DNA of 64,000 nucleotides from Plasmodium brasilianum (Eukaryota > Apicomplexa > Aconoidasida > Haemosporida > Plasmodiidae). The translations under genes and the position numbers were made by a program. Positions 49,901 through 59,772 of this stretch are shown piece by piece (positions within the stretch are counted from its first letter, which is position 1; each line of letters opens with the position of its first letter). The DNA lies in the NCBI RefSeq assembly GCF_023973825.1, contig NC_090126.1, positions 682,001 through 746,000 of the forward strand. Reading direction: 5' to 3'. The notes beneath the pieces were generated by a model that worked only from the letters and a program-made list of their open reading frames with translations, was not told where the DNA came from and made no database searches.

Positions 49901-51127
49901 AGAACAGTTCGGCAAAGGAAGAAGAGACGAACCTTTTTACAAAAAGAATTGCACTAAATGTAGCTGTGAGACAGCTATAAAATTCGTGAGAAAGGAAAAG
50001 AACTACAAAACAATATACAAACGGGGTAGAGAAAAAAATACGGGAAAAAAAGGGGGGGAAATATTGTTAGAAAAATGGAATAGAAACAGCAAGAAAAATA
50101 GGCATAAAAAATGGAATAAAAAATGGAATAAAAAATGCTCTAGGCACCTTCACAAGATAACTGCTAAAAGTAATATTAAGCAAATTTACGCAATTTCACA
50201 TTCATTCCATAATGCAAAAAATATTACGAATTATATCAACTTTTTAATGTACATTTTAAGCAAAAACAGTATAAGGAAAAATATTATGAAGCAAATAAGT
50301 CGTTTATATAAACACATAAAATCTTTGTTCAGTATAAGCATATCAAGTAATGAAAAAAAAAAAAAAATCAATATTGTACAATCGTACCTTAAAATAACAA
50401 AATTATATAAATTTTATGATATGAATATATATAATAAGAAAAACATAACTCATAATATATATAAAAAACAAAAAAAAGACTTATTTTTTTACAAACCATA
50501 TTATTCATCCAAAAGGTTTTTATACCACGAAAAAGAATTCAGTTACTCAGAAGACAATTCATGTGATAGTGTAAATTATAATGAACCAGAAAATGTACGA
50601 AACTTTCGAAGAAAATTAATTAGAAGAAGTAATAATCGAAGGTGTAATAATCAACTTTTAAATACTAAGAAAGAGGGAAATGTTCACAGGGAAAACATAG
50701 AAAGAAGTAGAATAAATACACATGCAATTTATTTTGCACGAAAAAAAAAAAAGATAGCATAATATCCTTTGAGAAATTTCAAAATATAAGAAAATTACAC
50801 CTTGATATAGAAGATCAGAAGTTATGTTATAACGATTTAAATATGTTATATTACATGAATAATTTTCAAAATAATACAGGTGTTCATTATTTTAATGAAA
50901 AAAACTTTTACAAGGGGGAAGATTATGATGACGTATTGTTATCTTCGAAAAGTTTGATATCTTCGAATTATTATATACAAAAAGATTTAACGAAAGAAAA
51001 AAAGAAAAGAAAAAATGATAATTTATACTTTTTAAGTAAAGGAAATATATTTCAGCATGTATATTACGTGTCTAAATCGTCAAAATATTTGTCCAAAATG
51101 CATCAGGGATGGACACCCTGGCTGTAA
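37930..51127 (+). CDS. Giant SMG1-like PIKK (kinase-FATC) protein, read in three frames
   Basis: I read one gene of about 4,400 codons. Its frame is interrupted at two poly(A) runs, 40642-40655 and 50741-50752. Segment 1 opens at ATG 37930 and would stop at 40710; segment 2 stops at 50762; segment 3 ends at 51127. The first 3,000 residues look helical and Asn/Lys-rich, as expected of HEAT/FAT regions, with Gln/Glu, Gly/Ser/Met and His/Thr repeats. The kinase domain lies at about 47020-48250: lysine segment VISYRVKCGQDLRID, LSNMVGIVKKNKSV, the catalytic loop GHRHLSN, and the metal Asp in NIDLNVSF followed by LRKPEVVPIRVT. The extreme C-terminus, SKYLSKMHQGWTPWL, is a FATC tail. About 1,030 residues separate catalytic loop and FATC, the SMG1 arrangement; ATM, ATR and TOR have the tail almost directly after the kinase. 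SMG1 phosphorylates UPF1 in nonsense-mediated decay, but that role here is inference. Confidence 0.85.
40642..40655 (+). other. First frame break of the giant gene (14-base poly(A))
   Basis: Upstream frame continues to a stop at 40708-40710; the downstream frame is already open from the run itself (reads FAHFFINFFVDLYLYNKLN). The offset equals one missing A. Splice-site pairs tried around 40691-40814 (donor gtacct; acceptors at 40706, 40717, 40780 and 40813) do not give a consistent phase. Confidence 0.75.
41620..41750 (+). repeat. Gln/Glu repeat (QEQPQEQQ) in the giant gene
   Basis: Twelve-base units of 'caggaacaaccg' type encode QEQP/QEQQ for about 40 residues. The alternative frame on the opposite strand is a Leu/Phe/Arg-rich chance ORF. 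Confidence 0.88.
45776..45875 (+). repeat. Gly/Ser/Met repeat in the giant gene
   Basis: Units of 'ggtagtagtatg' and 'ggtagtggttta' encode SGMGSGLGSS-type sequence for about 30 residues. Probably a flexible loop. Confidence 0.85.
47020..48250 (+). other. PIKK-type kinase domain within the giant gene
   Basis: N-lobe: TIIFMNGQVISYRVKCGQDLRID (about 47100-47175), with the Lys of RVKCGQDLR corresponding to the ATP-binding Lys of family motif KGxEDLR. The lobe linker region PDIIYLSNMVGIVKKN is at about 47458-47505. Catalytic loop GHRHLSN is at 47964-47984, with His replacing the usual Asp at 47967-47969. The metal Asp is at 48024-48026. The activation-loop end, LRKPEVVPIRVT, is at about 48058-48095. 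The C-lobe includes a YKDYYLRNFHQFFFYPFYY block comparable to the family's FxYDPL segment. An acidic Glu/Ala repeat and other low-complexity sequence (about 47230-47440) is inserted in the N-lobe. Confidence 0.85.
50741..50752 (+). other. Second frame break of the giant gene (12-base poly(A))
   Basis: The long frame stops at 50762 just after this run, while the frame carrying the FATC tail is open from the run (reads KDSIISFEKFQNIRKLHLD) to 51127. The offset again equals one missing A. Confidence 0.78.
51056..51127 (+). other. FATC tail of the giant gene
   Basis: The last 23 residues end in KYLSKMHQGWTPWL followed directly by a stop. The spacing of Leu, Met, Gly-Trp and terminal aromatic/hydrophobic residues is the FATC consensus (NLxxMYxGWxxWW-like) found only at the C-terminus of PIKK proteins. 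Confidence 0.85.
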
Positions 51128-51954
51128 CCTTTTTTTCCAGTTTATCTTATTTCGTATTTCCTATTACTTATTTCGTATTTCCTATTACTTATTTCTCGTT
51201 TCCTATTACTTAATTATTATTTATTTTTTACGTTTTACATTTTATTTTTTACTTTATACTTTTTCTTTTTTTTTTTCCAGTTCATGTTTTTGTTTAGAAA
51301 TTATTAAAAAAACAGTCGGATCCTTTTAGTGTTTCTCCGTATATTGTTTTTACCTAATTAATGCATTTATATATATATGTGTATGTACATGTATGTATAT
51401 GTATGTATGCGTACTGAGTGCATATAGTAGTATATATATATTAACGGCTTAGTTTCATGCACGTATTTATTCGTGAATTTACGTAGTCAAGTAATACACT
51501 TATAAAGGCTCCCACTTTTTATATTACACATTTGAACACGTTAGTGATACATGACATGATTGCTTACAATTTTACAAGGATATGTACTCCGAACGTTCTT
51601 ATTCTGTATTAATATTTATTTATTATATATTAGAGTAAAGCTTCTTTTTTCTTTTTTTTTTTTTCCATAAAATTTATACTTAGAATTTAAAAAAATATAT
51701 TTGTACAATTTATAATTTATAAGTTAATTTTTTGTTAATTTGTTTGTGTTAATTCATATATTTTAATTCATACCAAAAAAATGCATAAATACTTATTTTA
51801 AATTTTGTATATGAAAATATTAAATGCATCATTTTATATATTTTTAATTTTTTATGTACTCTTCGCATGTAACAAAGAGGAAAACGAACGTGAAAAAATT
51901 ATGTAAATATGTCTACACAAGAACTAAAAAGGTATTAAGGATTTATCAAAATAA

Positions 51955-51995
<41 letters not shown>

Positions 51996-52455
51996 ATATA
52001 TATATATATATAAAATAAAATAAAATAAAATAAACGAAAGTAAACGAAAATTAAAAATAAGAAAAACATAAAAAATAAGGGAAAAAGAATGAAGTGGGCA
52101 ATATTTCAACACATTTTATTATTATAAGCGTGCATAATAAAAACAAACGATTTGCATCATGTTTCTCTCTTATGGAGATCCCAGTAGGCATATGTACAAG
52201 CACAAAGATATACTCGCGTATTCATGCATGAGCGAACTTACACATACACATATATATGCATATACATATATATATATGTGCGTGCGCGTACACATAATTT
52301 CGGTTACAGATACACTTTCTAATTAATTCAACGGACGGATAGAAACATCCCCCCTGCGTTGTTCACGAAAAAAAATAAGACAAGGATTTGATATATGGAA
52401 ATACATTCCATTTCATAATTCTTCTTTATGAGGTAAAAAATATACACGTATATGA

Positions 52456-52497
<42 letters not shown>

Positions 52498-52538
52498 CAC
52501 ATATATATGTACCAACCCATACACATATTTGTCAAAAA
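51128..52538. other. Intergenic region between convergent genes
   Basis: About 1.4 kb between the giant gene and the SNARE gene. Directly after the stop, a 20-bp unit ('tttcgtatttcctattactt') repeats about three times (51150-51212). A poly(A) tract lies near 51957-51992 and a (TA)n tract near 52459-52491. No gene is recognised. Confidence 0.6.
51150..51212. repeat. 20-bp tandem repeat 3' of the giant gene
   Basis: Three copies of 'tttcgtatttcctattactt', the third with two changes, in the presumed 3' UTR. Confidence 0.85.
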
Positions 52539-53438
52539 TTAGCCAAATATTGAAAAATGTAATAACTTAAAATAAATAAAATAAATAAATATTACTAACG
52601 TTATAGCGGCTAGACACCAAGTGAATTTCTGTTGCTTCACATTATGATATGTTTTCTTTAGTTCCTTTGCGCTATTAAAGGCATTTACATTAGTATCATA
52701 TACATTATTATTCAAGATTTCAATATTTTCTTTTTGAGTAAAAACAAGATTAGCTAAATCCTTGAAAACTTCTTGTGCTTGTACCACTTGGCCTTGTATT
52801 TTTTTAATTCCCTCAAATCTTTCATTAGCTATTTCATGTTCAATTAAAAGATCATTTTCATTAAATTGATCTAATTCATAATCATATAAATTCGAAGATT
52901 CAATAAAATCATCATTATTTACATAACTTTTCTCTAAATTTAAAATAAAATTATCATTGGCAAAATCACTGGAAACAAATTTATTATTTTTCTTTTTATT
53001 TAAAGAAATGTTATTTATGTTATTATTATAATGCATCTCACCATTTTCAATATTTGGTAATTCATTAGCTGCTTTTTTTACATTCACAGATATATTTTCT
53101 AATTTATTTACTTCATTTTTAAAATGTATATTTAACTTTTCAAAAATATACTTTTTTTTTTGCTTTTCAAAAGGATTTTCAGCAAATTTTATTTCCCATT
53201 CACGAAATAAATTTTCTGTCTCGATTACTTTAACATAAATTTGTTGTATTTCTTCATGTAATGCTTCTATAATTCTTTTTGATATTAAATTGTTTTTTAA
53301 GTTTTCTAAATTTTCTTCTGCATATATCATATTTTTTTTAATAAGCAATATATTATCTTTAATTTTCTTTTCATTATTGTCTTCTTTTCCTTCCTCTACG
53401 TATGTAATCTTTGCCCTTTCATAATTCTTATATGACAT
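52539..53438 (-). CDS. Syntaxin-like Qa-SNARE
   Basis: Membrane-fusion protein of the secretory or endosomal system. The start is taken at the ATG 53438 (MSYKNYERAK); the open frame upstream has no ATG. The product is 299 residues. A helical N-terminal half includes IIEALHEEIQQIYVKVIETE, compatible with an Habc bundle. The SNARE motif lies at about residues 205-265 (ANERFEGIKKIQGQVVQAQ, then VFKDLANLVFTQKENIEIL), with the zero-layer Gln in LVFTQKE. A C-terminal anchor (CLAAITLVIFIYFIYFKLL) ends a few residues before the stop, the normal tail-anchored layout. The pattern FKDLA..V..Q.E.I..L.NNV is typical of Qa (syntaxin) rather than Qb/Qc SNAREs. Which syntaxin it is (plasma membrane, Golgi or endosomal) cannot be told by eye. 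Confidence 0.87.
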   Translation of the reverse strand: MSYKNYERAKITYVEEGKEDNNEKKIKDNILLIKKNMIYAEENLENLKNNLISKRIIEALHEEIQQIYVKVIETENLFREWEIKFAENPFEKQKKKYIFEKLNIHFKNEVNKLENISVNVKKAANELPNIENGEMHYNNNINNISLNKKKNNKFVSSDFANDNFILNLEKSYVNNDDFIESSNLYDYELDQFNENDLLIEHEIANERFEGIKKIQGQVVQAQEVFKDLANLVFTQKENIEILNNNVYDTNVNAFNSAKELKKTYHNVKQQKFTWCLAAITLVIFIYFIYFKLLHFSIFG

Positions 53439-56329
53439 TTTTTTCACACATTTATGGGCGTTCAAGAGGGTGTAAAATTGTGTAATAAAAAACAAAAAAA
53501 AAAATAAAAAAGAGAAATAGAGAAGTGATGTGAAGTTATAAAATGAGAAGAGAATCGATGAGATGGTAAAGCTGGAAAATGGGATGAAAAAAAAAAAAAA
53601 AATATAAAAATATTTTTATATATTTTTCATAAACCAAAGTATATGGTTAAAATGGGCATGCACGTGTACTAATTTATCTCGGACAGAAACATAATTCATA
53701 TATTATTGACAAATGCCAAATAATACACAAAATGAAGAAAAAGGAACAAAAAAATTATTTGTCCTGTATTTTTTCAGCTGTATATCCATAAATACGTTAT
53801 ATGTACATGTATACATGTATACATAAATATATATATATACATAAATTCGTAAATATCTGCATAAATGGGTAAATAATGAAAAATTGAATGAACGAATATG
53901 TATATTTATATAATTGTGTATATGTATATATGTATATGGGTATATGTGTATATGGGTATATGTGTATATGGGTATATGTGTATATGGGTATATGTGTATA
54001 TGGGTATATGTGTATATGGGTATATGTGTATATGGGTATATGTGTATATGGGTATATGTGTATATGTGTATATGTGTATATGGGTATATGTGTATTTGCG
54101 TATATGTGTATATGGGTATATGTGTATATGGGTATGTGTATATGGGTATATGTGTATTTGCGTATATGTTTTTATGGGTATATGTGTATATGGGTATATG
54201 TGTATATGGGTATATGGGTATATGTGTATATGGGTATATGGGTATATGGATATATGGGTATATGGGTATATGGGTATATGGGTATATGGGTATATGGGTA
54301 TATGGGTATATGGGTATATGGGTATATGGGTATATGGGTATATGGGTATATGGGTATATGGGTATATGGGTATATGTGTATATATGTACATACAAATACA
54401 CCAATTTAACTGAAGTTGAGAAAATAATTGCAGTTTTGCGTTTTCTTTTATTCTGCAAAAATGCATAAAAAATGTGAAGTAAAATATAAGTATGGAACGC
54501 AAATAAAATAAAAAAAGAAGGAAACAATTCCGTGCAGTACTGTACATACATATATGCGTATATGTATATATATTTATGTAAATATAAATTTATTTATACA
54601 TGAAAAATTTATACGCTGGTAAAAAACGCTAACACATGTTAACGAAAAAAAAAAAGAATATATGCAAATTTTATTGTAATCAGAAAACAATTTCATTTCT
54701 ACATTTGAATTATTTTCTATAAGCACAAAATTTTAAAAAAAACTTAAAACATACAATTTATTTTAAAGGTAAAAATAAAAATAAAATTTTTAAAATAAAA
54801 CAAAACCAATAAAAATATGTATAACCCGTCCCATAAAAAAGCTATTAAATGAAAAAGCAATTACGCTAACCCAAAATCACCTAATGCAAAAAAATTATTT
54901 ATATATTCGTTAAAAATGTCAAATTATTAAAAAAACACTGAAAATAATTCTAAAATAGGCGGACTGTACATTTATGCGCAAATGTACATTTATTTGTATA
55001 TATACGGCCAAACCATATACTCACTCGTAAAATATATATAACTGGTATTTTTTTTAATTTATTTTTTTTTTTAACATAGTAGCACGCAATCCAACACGTC
55101 CTTTTTGTCAACATTAACGATTTTTTGCGATATATTAAATCTCAATATTTCGAAACAGAAAATCTTAAACACTTCTTATAGATAAGAAGAAATGTATACC
55201 ATTTTATATATACACCATATAAAAGGATTTAAAGCTTCTTTATGTAGTAAAATTAAAAACTTAAAAAATTTTGTTTCCTTTTTTGTAATATGCAGAATTT
55301 GGTTAGTAAATGTTCTACGTTAATGGATAAAATAAAAAAAAATATAATAAGTATGTTAATGATAATCATAATAATGATAATAATTATTATTGTTATAATA
55401 ACAATCTTAATGGTATTGACAGTTTTAACAGTAATAACAATCATGCTTTTATTTGTACTTTCATTTAAAAAAAAAGGGGAAATAACTGTTATGTGCATAA
55501 ATGAAATACTGCCAACTTTTCGGTATTTAGAATACATATGTTAAAACAAATTTAATAATAAAAATGTTTATACAGTTTTACTTATCATTTTGCTGTATGT
55601 AGTAAGTCCCATTAAAGAAAAACTTCTTTTAAATAGTTTAAGACAAACAAAAACAATATGATATTTTTTGTTAAACAAAAAAATAAAAAAATAAAATGAT
55701 ATAAAATTAAATTAAATGAAATAAGATGATATAACTTGAGGCAAAAATAAACGTAATGGGTATAGTGCAAAAAAATAAAATCGGATGAAGTAATATTTTT
55801 AATTGCGCGTTATAGTGTTTTTTTTTTTTTTTTAAAGAAAAAAAAAAATGAAAAAAAACATTAGCGTTTTTATAATTGCAGCCAAATGGAATTTTGTTCA
55901 AAATATTTTTATTACATTGACAAAATTATCAATAATAATAAAGATAAATTTTTTTCTTGAAGTGTTATAAAGACAACGTAGAAAGACAAAAAAAAAAAAA
56001 AAAATAAATAAACAAAAATAAAAAAAGTAAATAAATAAGGAAAAACAACAATAATAGTATGATCTATTTTCTATTAAAATGTAAAGAGTTTACTGTAGAG
56101 CAACATCACAAAAGAATTCTATTTTCATGGCAGTGTTAGATACAAGATAATAGCATTATAAAAAAAAGTAGAGAATTATACATAAAGAAAGCTATAGTAA
56201 AATATATTAATGAATAACTAGGTTGTTTATTTTTTCTACTTTAATTCTTTCCTTAATAAAATTATTTCATAATATATTTATTTATATATATGTATTATGT
56301 GCATACACATGTTCTCTATTTTTATGCCC
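53439..56329. other. Intergenic region between SNARE and CCCH genes, with GGGTATAT minisatellite
   Basis: About 2.9 kb, tail-to-head relative to two minus-strand genes: the 5' region of the SNARE gene and the 3' region of the CCCH gene. It contains the octamer array at 53938-54375. A small frame at 55290-55544 (+) encodes 84 residues with a hydrophobic Ile/Met/Leu/Thr centre; I do not accept it as a gene. Nothing else is recognised. Confidence 0.6.
53938..54375 (+). repeat. GGGTATAT octamer minisatellite (G-rich on + strand)
   Basis: The first half (53938-54065) is a 16-bp unit, GGGTATAT plus GTGTATAT, with GGG tracts exactly 16 bases apart. The middle is irregular. From 54256 to 54375 there are 15 GGG tracts exactly 8 bases apart, i.e. 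pure (GGGTATAT)15. Because 8 bases times 3 gives 24, long stop-free frames appear on both strands, rich in Tyr/Met/Gly/Val or Tyr/Pro/His/Ile. These frames are not genes. Confidence 0.95.
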
Positions 56330-59050
56330 TCAATTTAAGCTACTTAAATTAACAGATTTAGAAATATTAAAAAAATCATTATTCTTCTGATTTTTTGCCC
56401 AATCATGTGACATAAAAGGATATGCAAACTCGTTAAAGTTCGCGTTGTTACTCCAAATATTCTGATTATTATTGTTTTCTTTTTTATATTTTGAAAAAAC
56501 ATTATTTAAGGTATGGTAATTATCATCATTGATACGCACATTGAAATTCTTGTTGTTACCGTTATTCTCATTATCCTTACCAATGTTGTAATAATTCTTA
56601 ATAGTGCTATTATTGTTATTATTACTATTACTACCACTAAAGCTGCCGCTGTTATCACTAATGTTACTATTACTATTCTTAAGAAGAGTATAGTTAGTAA
56701 CGTTGGGAATATGTGTATTATAAGCGGTTGTGTGCAAATGATCATTTAACAATATACTTTTTTTAGGTAAATAATTGTCATTTAAGTGCTTAACAAATTT
56801 GCTACTTTTTTTACTTGAGTAATTGTAGTTCTCATTATTTTGTAATTCCGTAGAAATTAAATTTCTTATTTTTTTTAAAATATCCGATTTCTCATTAGAA
56901 AATAATAACAGCTTATCTAGGTTCATACTACTGTTACTTAATTCTGTATTTTCCCTTAAATTTAATTTTGCATTCTTTTCTCTCACACCACTTGGTGTAT
57001 TGTTCTGTGTTAAATTTAAATTGTTAAAAAAATTATTATTGCTACTGTCACTAAAAATACTCTTGTTATCACTAACACTAAAGGAGCTCTTGTTATCAAG
57101 GTCACTGAAAATACTCTTGTTGTCACTGCTACTAAAATCCATCTTGTTATCACTTCCACTAAAAGCGCTCTTGTTATCACTTCCACTAAAAGCGCTCTTG
57201 TTATCAATTCCATTAAAAGCGTACTTGTTATTATTACCCATAAAAATGCTCTTGTTATCGCTTCCACTCAAATTGCTCCTGTTATCACTTCCTCCAAAAT
57301 TAATCTTGCTACTGCTATTTCTAAAATTGTCATTGGCACTAACATAGTTGCTAATATCACCAGTCCTGTTGTCTATCCATGGATCTTCTGTTATTCTTTT
57401 TTTTAACTCCTCTTGTTTTATTTGCTGTACTGGTATCAACCTTTGCTGCATATTTCGAACTCCCTGACTTGACAAATCATTAGGAGGACAAGTAAATGGC
57501 CTAAAAATTCTTTTAGAATAAAATTCTTCTACTTCGTTTCCTTTACTATTGCTACTGCAAGGCAAAACATTAGATTTTTCATAAGAAAAGTTTTCACTAT
57601 AATAGTTTTTTTTTCTCATCTTTTTTTCTTCCTGTTCATTATTCATTAAGTTTTGTTCAAAAGTTTTCTCTAATAGTTGATCTGCTTCTATTTGATTAAT
57701 TGGATGTTTTTTATTATCTGCAATACTGAATGAACTAAAACTGGGGTATATATTTTTTAACGTTTCAAATGATTTCATGTTGCACAATAAATTTTCGTAT
57801 TCGTTACTAATAAATTCATTATTATTCTTAACTGAAAATATATCCTTACATACACTTGAGTTATTTGTATCCTTTACATTTGGAAACGAACAGACATTCT
57901 GTGAAATCAAGATATCATCTATTGTTTTAATTATACTATTTAAATTGTCGTCTATTTTAGTTGTATCATCAAAATGAGGTATACTATTATTTGTATTTTT
58001 CTTTTCATTAGTAAATAAATAATTATCATTTGGTTCTTCTGGAAACAAATATTGTGTTATATCCTCCTCATTCTCTTTACAACTACTAGTTTCTGGAAAT
58101 GTATTGCACCCAAATTTTGTTTTGCTATTTTCTTTCTTTATTTTCTCTATCTCATCTTGTTCCATCTTTATGTGTGTTTTATCTTTTATAATGGACTTTT
58201 TTAAAAGGTTATTTTCATTGAGTAAATATTTAATAACTTTTGTATATTTATCGTTATTCTCTATAAAAGTAGACAAAGCCATATTCTCAATTTTGTCAAC
58301 AACATCTTTAATAGAATTCGAATTATTCTTATCACCAAATGTAAAATAATTTTCTGTGATATCACTGTCTTCATTTTCATTTGTCTCTTCCATAAATTCA
58401 CTAGTAGACTCAGATATATCTAATTTACTTTTCCTCTTTGTTTTTTCAGTATTCACATTATCATTATTTAACATTAAAAACTCTCTACTTTTTTCATAAG
58501 ACGAAGAAACATTTGTAGTTTCCAACGAGCAGTTTATAGAATAATCACACATATTAAAAGAACATGTAGAAGCTGTTCCTTGTTTTAAATCGGAAATATT
58601 TTTTTTACTTTTATTTTTACTCTTCTTGTTATATTTCGTACTTTCGAATATATCCATATCTTCACTTGTTTTTATATCTTCTACACCATGTGCAAATCGA
58701 CACTTATTCCCATTAAAGCATTTCCCCTTTCCCCAAAAACTGCAAATTGTGGATTTGTAAGTAGCCAAATGAACACTAGGTTTTAGTGTGTCAATATCAT
58801 GAGCAAATTTACAGTTTACATCTCGGCAAGGCATTTTTTTTTTTATATAGTCACACAATTTGGTATTTCTTAAATCTGGCATTGGTTTCAATTCATCAAT
58901 ACTATGTGCATAATGGCAATTCGATTCATTTAGACAATAATTTTTATTTTTTTGAAAAGGGCACATTTTCGTTTTGAAGAATTGTTTCTTTATAAGTGAT
59001 AACGTTTCTGATTGTGTTGGGGACATGCTCTTCTGATTTTTGTCATTCAT
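56330..59050 (-). CDS. Triple CCCH zinc finger protein, probable RNA-binding
   Basis: Three CCCH fingers lie near the N-terminus. C30-x8-C-x5-C-x3-H49 begins CPFQKNKNYC. C66-x8-C-x4-C-x3-H84 begins CDYIKKKMPC. C103-x7-C-x5-C-x3-H121 begins CSFWGKGKC. The first two are each followed by a DELKP- or DTLKP-type linker (Y/F-AH, two to three residues, then L-KP), and the third by GVEDIK, a spacing seen in apicomplexan triple-CCCH proteins. CCCH fingers of this kind usually bind AU-rich RNA, which would suit post-transcriptional control; that is inference. The remaining 780 residues are Asn/Ser/Lys-rich without other domains, and include a nonapeptide repeat. The ATG at 59050 is the first in frame. 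906 residues, one exon. Confidence 0.9.
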   Translation of the reverse strand: MNDKNQKSMSPTQSETLSLIKKQFFKTKMCPFQKNKNYCLNESNCHYAHSIDELKPMPDLRNTKLCDYIKKKMPCRDVNCKFAHDIDTLKPSVHLATYKSTICSFWGKGKCFNGNKCRFAHGVEDIKTSEDMDIFESTKYNKKSKNKSKKNISDLKQGTASTCSFNMCDYSINCSLETTNVSSSYEKSREFLMLNNDNVNTEKTKRKSKLDISESTSEFMEETNENEDSDITENYFTFGDKNNSNSIKDVVDKIENMALSTFIENNDKYTKVIKYLLNENNLLKKSIIKDKTHIKMEQDEIEKIKKENSKTKFGCNTFPETSSCKENEEDITQYLFPEEPNDNYLFTNEKKNTNNSIPHFDDTTKIDDNLNSIIKTIDDILISQNVCSFPNVKDTNNSSVCKDIFSVKNNNEFISNEYENLLCNMKSFETLKNIYPSFSSFSIADNKKHPINQIEADQLLEKTFEQNLMNNEQEEKKMRKKNYYSENFSYEKSNVLPCSSNSKGNEVEEFYSKRIFRPFTCPPNDLSSQGVRNMQQRLIPVQQIKQEELKKRITEDPWIDNRTGDISNYVSANDNFRNSSSKINFGGSDNRSNLSGSDNKSIFMGNNNKYAFNGIDNKSAFSGSDNKSAFSGSDNKMDFSSSDNKSIFSDLDNKSSFSVSDNKSIFSDSSNNNFFNNLNLTQNNTPSGVREKNAKLNLRENTELSNSSMNLDKLLLFSNEKSDILKKIRNLISTELQNNENYNYSSKKSSKFVKHLNDNYLPKKSILLNDHLHTTAYNTHIPNVTNYTLLKNSNSNISDNSGSFSGSNSNNNNNSTIKNYYNIGKDNENNGNNKNFNVRINDDNYHTLNNVFSKYKKENNNNQNIWSNNANFNEFAYPFMSHDWAKNQKNNDFFNISKSVNLSSLN
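57040..57305 (-). repeat. 27-bp tandem repeat (DNKSAFSGS nonapeptides) in the CCCH gene
   Basis: About ten units encode variants of SDNKSIFSG or SDNKSAFSG. The 'ctcttgttatcacttccact' core is easily seen on the plus strand, where it opens a chance Leu/Ser-rich frame. Confidence 0.9.
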
Positions 59051-59585
59051 TTTGTATACACAACATACACACGCACTTACACAAAAAGAAAAAAAAAAAA
59101 GATTTCAAATATTTTATGAACAGTTCAGATTATTCCAGGAATTGTAGAAAAAAAAAAAAAAAAGTTTAGCTATTTATAATAAAAAAATAAATTATTAAAT
59201 AACATAATTGCTCCACTACAAAATTACATATTATAGAATTAAAGTTGACATGGTAAAAAAAATAACAGTTAACATCATAAAAAAAAAAGGTCATATCCAT
59301 AAATGGTTATATGTATGTGTACGAATACATGAATATTCATATGTGCACACATACATGTGATTACACGTATTCATGCATATATATATATGTACATAGGGGT
59401 ACATATCTTATTTATAAAATTAGCTGAACTTCATTTGCTCACTATTCTGCTCTTAGAAAATAAAAACTGTTTCGTATATTATATAAAATTATGTAGAAAG
59501 TTAAATGTTAATAAGAAAATAATTTAATGCATCGTTTCTTAACAAGAGTGATTAATTGTTCGATAAAGATACGAAAAAAGAGGAG

Positions 59586-59616
<31 letters not shown>

Positions 59617-59739
59617 AGAACAAAAAGAAAGAAAAGTAGGAAAAAAATTTAAACAAATAATTAAATAACAAAGGGAATTTAATAAAATTATTATGCATAT
59701 AAAACAAAATTAGCTGATTGTCATTTAATTTGAGTATAA

Positions 59740-59772
<33 letters not shown>

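Noticed and set aside
51057..51329. ORF with CLNRQNICPKCIRDGHPGC, resembling a small zinc motif, overlapping the end of the giant gene
   Set aside because: The overlapping frame encodes the FATC tail ending in GWTPWL and a stop, as expected for a PIKK. The Cys pattern is a shifted reading of the same bases and runs into the 3' repeat.
53703..54551. Five overlapping ORFs of 171-282 codons on both strands (GYMGIWVY and YPYTHIPI repeats)
   Set aside because: All are translations of the GGGTATAT minisatellite, which is stop-free in several frames; no non-repeat domain is attached.
57000..57347. Leu-rich 115-codon plus-strand ORF
   Set aside because: Antisense shadow of the nonapeptide repeat in the CCCH gene.
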